Assembly: GCF_001552655.1 (NCBI RefSeq)
Contig: NZ_BCRP01000010.1
Coordinates: 1-64,000, forward strand
Length of the DNA stretch: 64,000 nt
From: Alicyclobacillus kakegawensis NBRC 103104
Lineage (GTDB): Bacteria; Bacillota; Bacilli; Alicyclobacillales; Alicyclobacillaceae
Direction: 5' to 3'
In this document: piece after piece, positions 8,692 to 17,225 of the stretch
Numbering within the stretch: position 1 is the stretch's first letter
Layout of the letters: each line of letters starts with the position of its first letter
The notes under the pieces: model-generated
What the model saw: only the letters and a program-made list of their open reading frames with translations
Told to the model about the DNA's origin: nothing
Databases searched by the model: none
Position numbers and translations under genes: made by a program

Positions 8692-9222
8692 TTGGAGGCC
8701 CGTATGAATACATCATCCCCCTTTGCACTCGTGCGAACGGACAGGCTCATCCTTCGCACCCCACGTCATGGTGACGAAAGTGCGGTCTTCGCCATACATG
8801 CCAATCCAGAAACCAATCAACACAATCCTGCCGGCCCGATGAGGGACCTGACGGAAGCACAGGAGTGCATCTCTCAGTGGATAGACGATTGGTCCGTGCA
8901 TGGAATCGGTTATTGGTGCGTTTCCACGCTGGATGATCCGCAAATCATCGGCGTCAGTGGTGTCCGAGTCATGGAATGGTCGGGACGCCAAGTTTTGAAC
9001 CTGTACTACCGATTTGCACCCGATGCTTGGGGTAAGGGCTATGCGACCGAGGTGGCTAGGGAAGACGTTAAAGTGGCCAATAGCTACCTGCCGGGGCTGC
9101 CAGTAATTGCTCGGACACGCTCAACCAACCTTTCGTCCATGCGGGTAGCGGAGCGAGTCGGACTCGTCCGCCGACCTGACTTGGATACGTCCGAGCACGT
9201 TATGTACGCCACCTGGTGGTGA
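8692..9222 (+). CDS. GNAT-family N-acetyltransferase (RimJ/RimL type)
   Basis: A 176-residue protein of the Acetyltransf_3 group. It starts with the typical strand LVRTDRLILRTPRHGDE; YRFAPDAWGKGYATEV at about 113-128 forms the acetyl-CoA pyrophosphate loop (Q/RxxGxG/A-like), followed by ARTRSTNLSSMRVAERVGLV. TTG 8692 follows GGGAGG by 7 bases; ATG at 8704 is a weaker alternative. These enzymes acetylate ribosomal proteins or small amines. It stands alone. Confidence 0.85.
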   Translation: MEARMNTSSPFALVRTDRLILRTPRHGDESAVFAIHANPETNQHNPAGPMRDLTEAQECISQWIDDWSVHGIGYWCVSTLDDPQIIGVSGVRVMEWSGRQVLNLYYRFAPDAWGKGYATEVAREDVKVANSYLPGLPVIARTRSTNLSSMRVAERVGLVRRPDLDTSEHVMYATWW

Positions 9223-9339
9223 AGGTCGACTGACTTGGATGGAGTTTTCATCCCTACATATCCCAGAAAATTCCAGCCTAGATGAAGAATCATGAACATA
9301 GCAACGAGTAACACGGCAGTAGAAATGAGCCCCTTTAGT

Positions 9340-10215
9340 TTAAACCTCCCATTCACCTCTAGCAATCATCTCAACTTCTCCGCCAACCAATACATTGTAA
9401 TCAGTTCCCGTCTTACTGGCCTTCAAATAGAGCAAAGAAGGTCTTTGTATTTCATATCCCTGCTCGGAGCGAAGATCAATCGTGTCACTCCCAAAATACT
9501 TGTGATGGACTAAGCAAGCCGCCAAACAACCATTTGAACTTCCTGTCGCTGCATCTTCAGGGATGCCATAATACTCAGTGAAGGCACGCACATTTAGATC
9601 GTTCTCAGTATGATAGGTTTCTTGAGAAAAGACCAACATTTCCTTAGCTTCTGTCCCACTAATCAGATCAAAGTATCTGTCCTTGTTGATCTTTACGGAT
9701 TGAACTGCACATAAATTTCTGAGGGGAACCACGATGACTGGCAATCCAGTTGACACTTCCTGGATGGGAAATTTGTCGTCAATAGCATCTGTTGGAAGAC
9801 TCAAAACGTCAGCAATTTGAGTTACATTGAGCACTTGCCCAAACGTAGGAGAATTTTGTCTCATCCAAAATACATCATCAATGTAGGTAACTGGAATCTG
9901 ACCTGCTTTGAGATTTAGTTTTAGCAGGTTGGTTTTTCTTTTCAAAACTTCTTCTCTTAGTACAAAAGCCGCTCCTAAAGTGGGGTGACCAGCAAAAGGA
10001 ATCTCTTCAGTTGGCGTAAAGATGCGCACATCATACCCGCCATTGTTCTCCTGACTTGACAATATAAATGCCGTTTCCGAGTAGTTTATTTCTGCGGCGA
10101 TTTGTTGCATATCCAAATCGGACATACTTGATGCATTCACAAAAACGGCAAGTTGATTCCCCGTATATTTGCCCTGTGAGAATACATCGACAATGTAAAA
10201 TAGATGATTAGCCAC
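9340..10215 (-). CDS. PhzF-family isomerase/epimerase-like protein
   Basis: A 291-residue protein with the two-lobed PhzF fold (diaminopimelate-epimerase-like). It has FSQGKYTGNQLAVF near the N-terminus, INYSETAFIL with the conserved Glu, IFTPTEEIPFAGHPTLGAAF, and FTEYYGIPEDAATGSSNGCL in lobe two. GTG 10215 fits the family start; an in-frame GTG at 10233 adds six residues. Codon use is visibly AT-richer than most genes here, which suggests recent transfer. Most PhzF homologues outside phenazine clusters have no known substrate, and no phenazine genes are present. Confidence 0.85.
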   Translation of the reverse strand: MANHLFYIVDVFSQGKYTGNQLAVFVNASSMSDLDMQQIAAEINYSETAFILSSQENNGGYDVRIFTPTEEIPFAGHPTLGAAFVLREEVLKRKTNLLKLNLKAGQIPVTYIDDVFWMRQNSPTFGQVLNVTQIADVLSLPTDAIDDKFPIQEVSTGLPVIVVPLRNLCAVQSVKINKDRYFDLISGTEAKEMLVFSQETYHTENDLNVRAFTEYYGIPEDAATGSSNGCLAACLVHHKYFGSDTIDLRSEQGYEIQRPSLLYLKASKTGTDYNVLVGGEVEMIARGEWEV

Positions 10216-10392
10216 AATAATACCCCATTTCACCTAAAGGATACCTGCTACACCCCTTCTCGCAAAGAACGCATCACACCGATGGTACTTGACTATGCAC
10301 GGACCATTCAAGCCGACGTAGGTAGATATGCGATGAGCGAAGATCCATGGCCGACCACCCCCCGTCCTAGTTTCATCATGCTTCTTGTCTCA

Positions 10393-11247
10393 TCACCCGA
10401 ACATTCCAAGCAAGATCACTCCGAGTGTAATCATCCCCGCCGCCATGATCCGGCGACGACCTTGACCTTCTTTCAGCACCAAGATGCCGAGGACCGTTCC
10501 GAAGACGGTCCCGATCTCCCGCATGGGCGCCATTTGTGCCACTGAAAGAATGCGAAGCGCCAGCAGAAACAACAGATATCCACCGGGTGAGATGATGCCG
10601 CCAAAAATGATGGTTCGCCAATTGGCCTGCCACTCGGCACCGATGGCACCGGACTTGACCGCCAGCCACGAAAGCGCCATCAGGTTCCCTAGATTGCTCG
10701 CATCGTTCAGTGTCACAGCCGGAATGTAATGTAGCGTGATTTTATCGAGCGTGGTGTACGAGGTGATGGACAATCCGACCCCCAGCGCAAGCCATGTGGT
10801 CTTTGGAGCAATCGATGACCCGTGGGTACGGCGGACCAATCGCCAGTTGCCCAGAATCCATATGCCGGCCACAACGCATCCCACACCCAGCCATCCTAAA
10901 CCCGTCAGTCCCTCGCCCAGGACGAACACCCCGATAAGCGGCACGAGCAGTGGACTGATCCCACGCATCAAGGGATACACCTGAGAAAGGTCTCCGACAC
11001 TGTAGGTTTGCGACAGCAAGATCACGTACAAGCCGTGCAGTGCGGACGTGATCGTAAGAAACAGCCAACCTTTAGGGGGCACCACGTGATGCTGAACAGC
11101 GATGGCAGCCCACGGCAGATACACGATCACGGCCACCCATTGCAGGCACCAGAGGAACACAGCCTTGTTCAGACTCTGTTTGGCAAAAAGGTTCCAGATG
11201 GAATGAAGCAGCCCAGACATGGTAACAAAAAACACCGCAACGGCCAA
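10393..11247 (-). CDS. DMT (EamA) transporter under FMN riboswitch; candidate riboflavin importer
   Basis: A 284-residue, ten-helix permease made of two EamA repeats (about 1-140 and 150-284; LMRGISPLLVPLIGVFVLGE closes the first, TVFGTVLGILVLKEGQ the second). TTG 11247 (or 11250) is chosen because AAGGAGG at 11257-11263 is the only good ribosome site; a longer frame from 11292 has none. An FMN riboswitch lies about 105 bases upstream on the same strand with no gene between. RFN-controlled DMT-type permeases are known as predicted flavin transporters (ImpX, and the unrelated RibU/RibM do the same job). Riboflavin uptake is inferred from this; the protein alone would only be called EamA family. 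Confidence 0.8.
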   Translation of the reverse strand: MAVAVFFVTMSGLLHSIWNLFAKQSLNKAVFLWCLQWVAVIVYLPWAAIAVQHHVVPPKGWLFLTITSALHGLYVILLSQTYSVGDLSQVYPLMRGISPLLVPLIGVFVLGEGLTGLGWLGVGCVVAGIWILGNWRLVRRTHGSSIAPKTTWLALGVGLSITSYTTLDKITLHYIPAVTLNDASNLGNLMALSWLAVKSGAIGAEWQANWRTIIFGGIISPGGYLLFLLALRILSVAQMAPMREIGTVFGTVLGILVLKEGQGRRRIMAAGMITLGVILLGMFG

Positions 11248-11352
11248 CAAAATGAGCCTCCTTTCTGGAGACTCTTCAGGGTACATGTGCAATGCTGAAC
11301 AGGCGTTTTATGGCGACGCAAAATTAGGATCAAGACGCTTGCTCTGCTTGCT

Positions 11353-11535
11353 AACCTTCTTCCATCCGGACTATACCGTCGGCACGGGATTCTCACCCGT
11401 TCGTGCCTGCGGTTATCAACGACAAGGAAAGGTGAGTGTTGATAACCTCGGGCTCGTGGGCTTAGCAGACCATCTGCATCACCACCGGTCGGGAATTGGC
11501 CAAAGAGATACCGGCCTCACCCTGCCCTGAAGGTC
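11353..11535 (-). promoter_or_regulatory. FMN riboswitch (RFN element)
   Basis: Read on the minus strand, the conserved RFN blocks appear in order: CTTCAGGGCAGGGTG (5' end), AATTCCCGACCGGTGGTGAT, AAGCCCACGAGC, GAATCCCGTGCCGAC, then GGTATAGTCCGGATGGAAGA with AGG closing the basal stem against CCTT. The long P3-type arm is formed by GGTTATCAAC and GTTGATAACC. Downstream, CTCC-agaaa-GGAG directly covers the Shine-Dalgarno of the DMT gene, so translational control is plausible; I see no strong terminator with a T run. Confidence 0.93.
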
Positions 11536-11654
11536 TATAGAATTATTCTAAAACGATCATAGAGAATTTTTAACACAGATTCCACGCCTGATTTAGGGTG
11601 GTTCAGTAATTTTCCAAACGGTTAACGGAGGGACGCAGCGAAATTTTTTCATCA

Positions 11655-12422
11655 CTAACAATTCAATCCCCCATCAATAACGGTGACCGTACCGGTCACA
11701 TAGCTCGCCTCTGGGCTCAGCAGCCAGCAGACCGCAGCCGCTACATCTTCTGGACTACCCAACCGCTTCATTGGAACCTGGCGGATCATGTTCTGTGTGG
11801 TGTCCAAGCTGGCTTCTGCACGAGGCAACTGCGAATTGATTGAATGCAGCATACGAGAGTCAATATAGCCGGGGGCCACCGCATTTACTCGAATCCCCCA
11901 TTCGGCGCCTTCGAGAGCGGCATTACGAGTGAGACCAATCACTGCGTGTTTCGACGCGACGTACGGAGCGAGCCCAGGTCCACCGCGAAACCCCGCCATG
12001 GAGGCGGAGTTCACGATGGCTCCGCCTGTCCCCTGTTTCTGAAATGCCTTCATGACCTCCCGCAAACCTAAGAACACGCCGCGTGTATTCACAGCCATCA
12101 CAGAATCGAAATCAGCCAGGGACGTTTCTGTCAGAGGACAGACTTTACCTTCCACACCCGCGTTGTTAAAGAACAGGTCGATCCGGCCGAACGCAGACAG
12201 GGCTTGCTCAACGTACCCTTGTACTTGATGTTCGTCCGTTACATCCGCCCCCACCAACAAGGCGTTTGGGAACTCGTTTGGGTTCGTCGACTGAACGACT
12301 TCCATCTTATCCACCAACACCAATTGAGCGCCGGACTGATACAACCTTGCGGCCACCGCACTGCCAATCGCGCCAAAGGCACCCGTGATGATGGCAACTT
12401 GATTGCGAAAATCATCGGACAT
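11655..12422 (-). CDS. SDR-family oxidoreductase (last gene of catabolic operon)
   Basis: A 255-residue classical short-chain dehydrogenase. Cofactor motif TGAFGAIGSAVA at about 13-24; acidic residue VDK after beta-2 favours NAD; NNAGVEG at about 88; catalytic Ser in NSASMAG and YVASK (Tyr/Lys); C-terminal VTGTVTVIDGGLNC is standard. ATG 12422 follows AGGAGG by 8 bases. It starts 19 bases after the previous SDR and is the last of eight same-strand genes. It probably oxidises a secondary alcohol or diol made in the pathway; the substrate is unknown. Confidence 0.88.
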   Translation of the reverse strand: MSDDFRNQVAIITGAFGAIGSAVAARLYQSGAQLVLVDKMEVVQSTNPNEFPNALLVGADVTDEHQVQGYVEQALSAFGRIDLFFNNAGVEGKVCPLTETSLADFDSVMAVNTRGVFLGLREVMKAFQKQGTGGAIVNSASMAGFRGGPGLAPYVASKHAVIGLTRNAALEGAEWGIRVNAVAPGYIDSRMLHSINSQLPRAEASLDTTQNMIRQVPMKRLGSPEDVAAAVCWLLSPEASYVTGTVTVIDGGLNC

Positions 12423-12441
12423 CCGTTCATCCTCCTGTCAT

Positions 12442-13284
12442 TCATGAACCTGGATTGAGATTGGGGACTCCGGCGAAAATTTCCGTGACGCGACTTTCAA
12501 TCTGTGGGTTCCATTCATCGTCTGTGAGGATGTAAAACTGGTTGTTGCGAATTCCTTGGACTAAGATGTCAGCGACCTGTGGGGGCGCCATACCGGACGC
12601 TAGTCTTTGATGCATCTCCATTCGAATTTTCCGCCCCTGCTCCAACTCTTCTACTTTTGCCGGCCGTTGTAGTCGAGGCGGCCGATTCCGGCTGCCTAAG
12701 AATAGGTTGGTGGCAATAATTCCCGGACAGAGAACCGATACATGTACATGTGACCCTCTGCGATCCAAATCATTGCGTATCGTCTCCGTATAGGCCAAGA
12801 CAGCATGTTTGGATATCCCATACATATTCGCACCGCGAACTAATGCTGTCATCGAGGCCGTGTTGACGAGGTGACCTTCATCCTTATCGAGAAGAATGGG
12901 TAAAAACGATTGTACACCGTGAACGACGCCCCAAAAGTTTACCCCCATGGTCCATTCCCAGTCGCTCGCATCGGCTTCCCAAATGTAGCCGTCCAGGTAA
13001 CCTTCCACACCGGCATTGTTAATCACCAAGTCAACAGTGCCGAATCGGTCCAACGTCATGTTGGCGGCCTGTTGAACTTGGTCGGGGTCTGACACATCGA
13101 CCGTCATGGCGATTACATCCGTCCCCACCCGCTCGAGTGCTTGGACAAATTCATGCAGAGGTTCCTGCTCAACGTCGGCCAAGACAAGTTTCATGCCCTC
13201 TTGGGCAAACCGTTCGGCAAACGCCCGGCCCATGCCACTTGCAGCACCCGTAATAAATGCAACTTTGTCTTCGAAACGATGCAT
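12442..13284 (-). CDS. SDR-family oxidoreductase
   Basis: A 280-residue SDR: TGAASGMGRAFAERFA cofactor loop, DVSDPDQV, INNAGVEGYLDG, NTASMTALVRG and YGISK catalytic residues, then a longer C-terminal part (to about 280) that lacks the usual short DGG ending, as in the larger SDRs that act on hydrophobic or bulky alcohols. ATG 13284 follows GGGAGGAG; an upstream in-frame start at 13371 has no ribosome site. It sits 89 bases after the alcohol dehydrogenase in the same operon. Confidence 0.87.
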   Translation of the reverse strand: MHRFEDKVAFITGAASGMGRAFAERFAQEGMKLVLADVEQEPLHEFVQALERVGTDVIAMTVDVSDPDQVQQAANMTLDRFGTVDLVINNAGVEGYLDGYIWEADASDWEWTMGVNFWGVVHGVQSFLPILLDKDEGHLVNTASMTALVRGANMYGISKHAVLAYTETIRNDLDRRGSHVHVSVLCPGIIATNLFLGSRNRPPRLQRPAKVEELEQGRKIRMEMHQRLASGMAPPQVADILVQGIRNNQFYILTDDEWNPQIESRVTEIFAGVPNLNPGS

Positions 13285-13373
13285 CCTTGTCTCCTCCCAT
13301 TCCGCTAAACACCTGAATCGTCTAGAGGTTGTTCGGATCTTGGGTCTTACGTAATCCCTCCGGAAATGCATGC

Positions 13374-14387
13374 CTAGGTGAGCCGAGGGTTAATCCGGAT
13401 TTTGACCGGCGGGTTTGCGCCCAGCAATTTCTCAAAAGCGCTCGGTACCTGATTGAGGGAGATTTGTTCGCCCACCAATGACCCTGGGTCAATGAGGCCA
13501 GTGCAAATCAATTCGTGCGCCTTTTGAAACGTGTCCGCATCGAAGGCACAGCTGCCAATCCAATGTAGCCCTTTTGCCACAACCTGCGATACCGCCATAG
13601 AAAACGGCAGTGAACTCAAACCCACCTGAACCAGGCGACCACCGAACTGCAACGCGGATAAACATGCCTGTACGCCCGCAGGTGCACCTGAGCACTCAAA
13701 AGCTACATCGAAATCCTCAAAGAAGTTGCCTATATGAGATGGGACGTCGATAGCAGTCGCGTCAATCACTTCATCGGCACCAAACGCCTTGGCAGCTTCT
13801 CGGCGAGTTACGGACCGCCCGACCGCGACAACCGTACGCGCTCCCTGCTGCCGTAAGGCAAGAATCAGGTGCAGCCCAATTGGCCCCACCCCGTATACAA
13901 GCACTTCTTTGTTCGCAACGCCGCCGGACAACTCAACGGCCCTAAGAGCCACAGCCAATGGCTCCACGCAGGATGCGTGCTCTGGATTTGCATAGGCTGG
14001 GATTCGGCACAACTGGTCTTCAGGAACCACAACATACTCCGCGAACGCTCCAGGAGCATTGATGCCCAAGTTCGGACGGTGACGACAGGCAAATGGCATC
14101 CGCCGTCGGCAAGCTGGGCAGAAACCGCAGCCCCCGATTGGATTGACCGCAACCAAGTCGCCACATTTCCACTGTGTAACCTGTGGTCCGACTTCAGCAA
14201 TTTCTCCCCAAAACTCATGCCCTAAAATCATCCCACGCGGCCCAGAACGAGATGCGACCCAATGAACATCTGACCCACAGACCCCACAGCCCCTTACGGC
14301 CACCACCACCTCATGTGGGCCCGGCATCGGATCAGGAATTATGCAGACTGCCAAATCTCCGCCATCGGACAACACCACCGCCCTCAT
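13374..14387 (-). CDS. Zinc-dependent medium-chain alcohol/polyol dehydrogenase
   Basis: A 337-residue MDR enzyme. Catalytic zinc ligands are at GCGVCGSDVHW and GHEFWGE; the structural-zinc lobe GCGFCPACRRRMPFAC keeps four cysteines; VYGVGPIGLHLILAL is the NAD(P) loop. The sequence resembles sorbitol, threonine and 2,3-butanediol dehydrogenases. It begins 27 bases after the transketolase C-half gene. In this operon it could oxidise a polyol or diol to a ketone for the TPP enzyme; that role is inferred. Confidence 0.88.
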   Translation of the reverse strand: MRAVVLSDGGDLAVCIIPDPMPGPHEVVVAVRGCGVCGSDVHWVASRSGPRGMILGHEFWGEIAEVGPQVTQWKCGDLVAVNPIGGCGFCPACRRRMPFACRHRPNLGINAPGAFAEYVVVPEDQLCRIPAYANPEHASCVEPLAVALRAVELSGGVANKEVLVYGVGPIGLHLILALRQQGARTVVAVGRSVTRREAAKAFGADEVIDATAIDVPSHIGNFFEDFDVAFECSGAPAGVQACLSALQFGGRLVQVGLSSLPFSMAVSQVVAKGLHWIGSCAFDADTFQKAHELICTGLIDPGSLVGEQISLNQVPSAFEKLLGANPPVKIRINPRLT

Positions 14388-14414
14388 GCCACCACATCCT
14401 CAGCAAGAAAGGGT

Positions 14415-15404
14415 CTACCGCAGTACCTCGTTGACCTTAGCCACAATCCCGTCCACGGACACACCGTACCTCTCCAATAAATAAGAAGGAACCCCGACCT
14501 CCAGGTCCTCATCCGGTAGGCCCACGCTCGCCAAAGGTACGGAAATCCCGTGACGGGCCAACGTCTCCGCGACGACCGTCGCCAGCCCCCCGTTGACGCT
14601 GTGCTCATCCACCGTGATAATGGCCCGAGCGGTCCGGGCAGCTTGTGCCACGGTCGTGTGGTCAAACGGTTTCAAGAACACTGCATCCATGACACATACC
14701 GAAATCCCTTGCTGTTCAAGCACGTTCGCCGCTTCCAGGGACTTTCGTACCCCAATTCCGGTGGCCACGATGGTCACATCAACCCCGCGTCGAATATTTA
14801 AAATTTTTCCCCAAGAAACCTCCGGAGGCTTTGGATACACCAAATCGTCAACCCCTTCACTCAGTCGAAAGAAAACCGGACCTGGATGTTCCGCGGATGC
14901 TCGCAACAAGGCAATCGCCGAGTTCGGATCACTAGGGGCAATCAAGGTCAGATTGGGAATGGTTCGCAGAATTGCGATGTCCTCAATGGCATGGTGACTC
15001 GCACCAAAAAAGCCCATGGCTAATCCAGAGAGAAAGGCCAGAATGCGCACTGGTAAGTGGTTGTACGCCACATCCGTCCGAATCTGCTCAGCACATTTAA
15101 TCGCTCCAAACGGAGCCATGGAAATGACGTACGGGATTAGGTCACATGCTGCCATGCCTGCAGCCGCGGATATTGCGTTCGCTTCGGCGATGCCAAAGTC
15201 AAAGTATCGGTTTGGAAAGTGTCTGCGAAATTCAGCGACAGCGGCTCCCATATCTGCGGATGTCACTACCACTCTTGTGTCCCGTGAAGCCAATCCGATA
15301 AGTTCTTGGATGACGGCCGTCCTTTGCGATGAAGGCACAGCCGCCTCGTGCTCTGTAAACACATTCGCCATCCGCTGCGTCGTCATCTGCGTACTTTCTT
15401 TCAA
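14415..15404 (-). CDS. Transketolase-like protein, C-terminal half (pyrimidine-binding and C domains)
   Basis: A 329-residue protein covering the transketolase Pyr domain and C-domain. FDFGIAEANAISAAAGMA holds the catalytic Glu of the GIAE motif; FGASHHAIEDIAILRT is the conserved His-rich loop; the last 120 residues (VTIVATGIGVRKSLEAANVL, ITVDEHSVNGGLATVVAETL) are the transketolase_C domain. Its ATG overlaps the stop of the N-half gene (ATGA), so both halves should be made in equal amounts. Split transketolases are usual in catabolic or archaeal pathways, whereas the housekeeping Tkt is fused. Confidence 0.9.
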   Translation of the reverse strand: MKESTQMTTQRMANVFTEHEAAVPSSQRTAVIQELIGLASRDTRVVVTSADMGAAVAEFRRHFPNRYFDFGIAEANAISAAAGMAACDLIPYVISMAPFGAIKCAEQIRTDVAYNHLPVRILAFLSGLAMGFFGASHHAIEDIAILRTIPNLTLIAPSDPNSAIALLRASAEHPGPVFFRLSEGVDDLVYPKPPEVSWGKILNIRRGVDVTIVATGIGVRKSLEAANVLEQQGISVCVMDAVFLKPFDHTTVAQAARTARAIITVDEHSVNGGLATVVAETLARHGISVPLASVGLPDEDLEVGVPSYLLERYGVSVDGIVAKVNEVLR

Positions 15405-16294
15405 GCCAATCCCCCCGACATACCGATGCCAGTTTGCAGTTCTCGCAAAACCCGCCTCTTTTCATCCTCCGAGAGCACGCCGAGATGCCACTGTTGTGGC
15501 GCCGTTTCCATGGCGACGACCCCTTTTCCTTTTTTTGTACGAGCAATGAGGCATACCGGCTTCTCGGTTTTAGAGTCTCGAACCTCATCGAACGTATGGA
15601 GGAGTGTTGGAAAGTCATGACCATCGACTTCACGGCAGGTCCATCCGAAAGACTCAAACCGGGTGACAATAGGTTCTATGTTCATAGCGGAATTCGTCGG
15701 TCCGCCGCCTGAGAATGCGTTGGCGTCGACAATCGCGATGAGGTTCCCTAGCCTGTAGTGACTTGCCGCCATCGCAGCTTCCCAAACCTGACCCTCCTGA
15801 ACCTCTCCGTCACCCAGAAGCACGTAAGTACGATAATCTTCTTCCTTTAGCTTGGCTGCTAGGCACATCCCAACCGCAACAGATAGATTGTGCCCCAGTG
15901 AACCAGAACTAAAGTCCACGCCAGGAACCACCTTCATATCCGGGTGATCCGTCAGTGGACATCCCGGGTGGCCGTAATGATCTAACCAATCTTGCTCGAA
16001 GTATCCAAGGTCCTTAAGAATTGGCCATAAAGCTACCGCTACATGCCCTTTCCCCAATAAAAACCGATCCCGGTGCGGCCAGGCTGGTTCTGACGGCTTG
16101 AGTCGCAATGTGTGGTAATACAAGACACAGAGGATTTCAACACAGGAGAAACTGCTGGAGTAATGCCCAAGACCGGCCTCGTCTATCAATTCAACGATGC
16201 GCATTCTCAACCAACGAGCCCGCTCCTTGAGATCCTGGACGGATACGTTGCGGCCACGTTCGAGAATTTTGGAGCCAGGTTGCACGACTCCCAT
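15401..16294 (-). CDS. Transketolase-like protein, N-terminal half (TPP pyrophosphate domain)
   Basis: A 297-residue protein with the TPP/Mg domain. GHYSSSFSCVEILCVLY opens it; GKGHVAVALWPIL and GSLGHNLSVAVGM follow; LGDGEVQEGQVWEAAM to IVDANAF is the GDG...N thiamine-diphosphate motif. ATG 16294 follows AAAGAGGTGA by 5 bases; a longer frame from 16348 overlaps the upstream SDR. With the coupled C-half it should form a heterotetramer that cleaves or makes a C-C bond next to a hydroxyketone. Phosphorylated-sugar specificity cannot be assumed. Confidence 0.9.
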   Translation of the reverse strand: MGVVQPGSKILERGRNVSVQDLKERARWLRMRIVELIDEAGLGHYSSSFSCVEILCVLYYHTLRLKPSEPAWPHRDRFLLGKGHVAVALWPILKDLGYFEQDWLDHYGHPGCPLTDHPDMKVVPGVDFSSGSLGHNLSVAVGMCLAAKLKEEDYRTYVLLGDGEVQEGQVWEAAMAASHYRLGNLIAIVDANAFSGGGPTNSAMNIEPIVTRFESFGWTCREVDGHDFPTLLHTFDEVRDSKTEKPVCLIARTKKGKGVVAMETAPQQWHLGVLSEDEKRRVLRELQTGIGMSGGLA

Positions 16295-16307
16295 CCGGTT
16301 CACCTCT

Positions 16308-17171
16308 TTATTCTGACCATTGGTCCTGCTCGAGGTCCTGGGCATCACATTGACTGAGGGCTAAAGCTCCACCATCTATCGCATATACACCGCCAGTTAC
16401 AAAACTGGCAGCCGGCGAAGCGAGAAACAATGCAAGCCCCTGGATCTCGTGCGGCTCTGCCCAACGCCCCAATGGAACCGTTCGATGAAAAGCTTCGACC
16501 ACGTGCGCAGGCCTGGGCCCAGGGCCGCCAATGTTCGTGTTAAACGGGCCCGGTGCAATCGCATTGACCCGGACCCCAAATGGTGCCAGGTCCAGAGCGG
16601 CTTGGCGTACAAGATTGACAACAGCAGCCTTCGCGGCAATGTAGGCGTACCCGACAATCGGCTCTGCCCGCAATCCAGCCGTAGAAGCCGTCACGATAAT
16701 GCTGCCAGCTCTGCGCGGTCGCATCGCGCGTGCGGCGGCCTGCATCGTCCAAAACACGCCCTCTAGGTTAATGGCGATGACTTTTTTCCAGTCATCGCGC
16801 GAAAATGACTCTAACTTCCCTTCTTTCGACCACAGATTTCCTCCCGTCCCAATCCCGGCGTTCGCAAACACTGTGTTGATAGCCCCGTGTTCCCGTTCAA
16901 TCCTTTCGAACACCCGGTCAACCTGCTCGGCGCTCGCGACGTCGAGTTCCATGGAGAACGCCTGCAAACCTGCGTTCCGCAAACGGTTGGCTGCACCTTC
17001 GAGGGCGGCTGGATTGACGTCTGTCAGGACGACCCGAGCACCACACTCTGCCATGATCTCCGCCATCGCTAGACCAAGGCCGCTGGCTGCCCCCGTGACA
17101 ACGACTACCTGATCTCGAACATCGAACATTCGTTGAACTGCGGCGTGAAACGTTGATGGAAAGTCATTCAT
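16308..17171 (-). CDS. SDR-family oxidoreductase
   Basis: A 287-residue SDR with VVTGAASGLGLAMAEIMAEC, DVNPAALEGA (Asp for NAD), VFANAGIGTGG, VTASTAGLRAE and YAYIAAK (Tyr/Lys), and the ending FVTGGVYAIDGGAL. ATG 17171 is chosen for a GGAGATG site 8 bases upstream; ATG 17219 would add 16 residues. It lies directly after the Rieske oxygenase gene and 13 bases before the transketolase N-half. By position it could be the cis-diol or hemiaminal/alcohol dehydrogenase acting on the oxygenase product (inference). Confidence 0.87.
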   Translation of the reverse strand: MNDFPSTFHAAVQRMFDVRDQVVVVTGAASGLGLAMAEIMAECGARVVLTDVNPAALEGAANRLRNAGLQAFSMELDVASAEQVDRVFERIEREHGAINTVFANAGIGTGGNLWSKEGKLESFSRDDWKKVIAINLEGVFWTMQAAARAMRPRRAGSIIVTASTAGLRAEPIVGYAYIAAKAAVVNLVRQAALDLAPFGVRVNAIAPGPFNTNIGGPGPRPAHVVEAFHRTVPLGRWAEPHEIQGLALFLASPAASFVTGGVYAIDGGALALSQCDAQDLEQDQWSE

Positions 17172-17225
17172 GGAGGGCACATCTCCTTCACAACGGTATC
17201 CCATCGTGCTCATATTCAATGCAAT

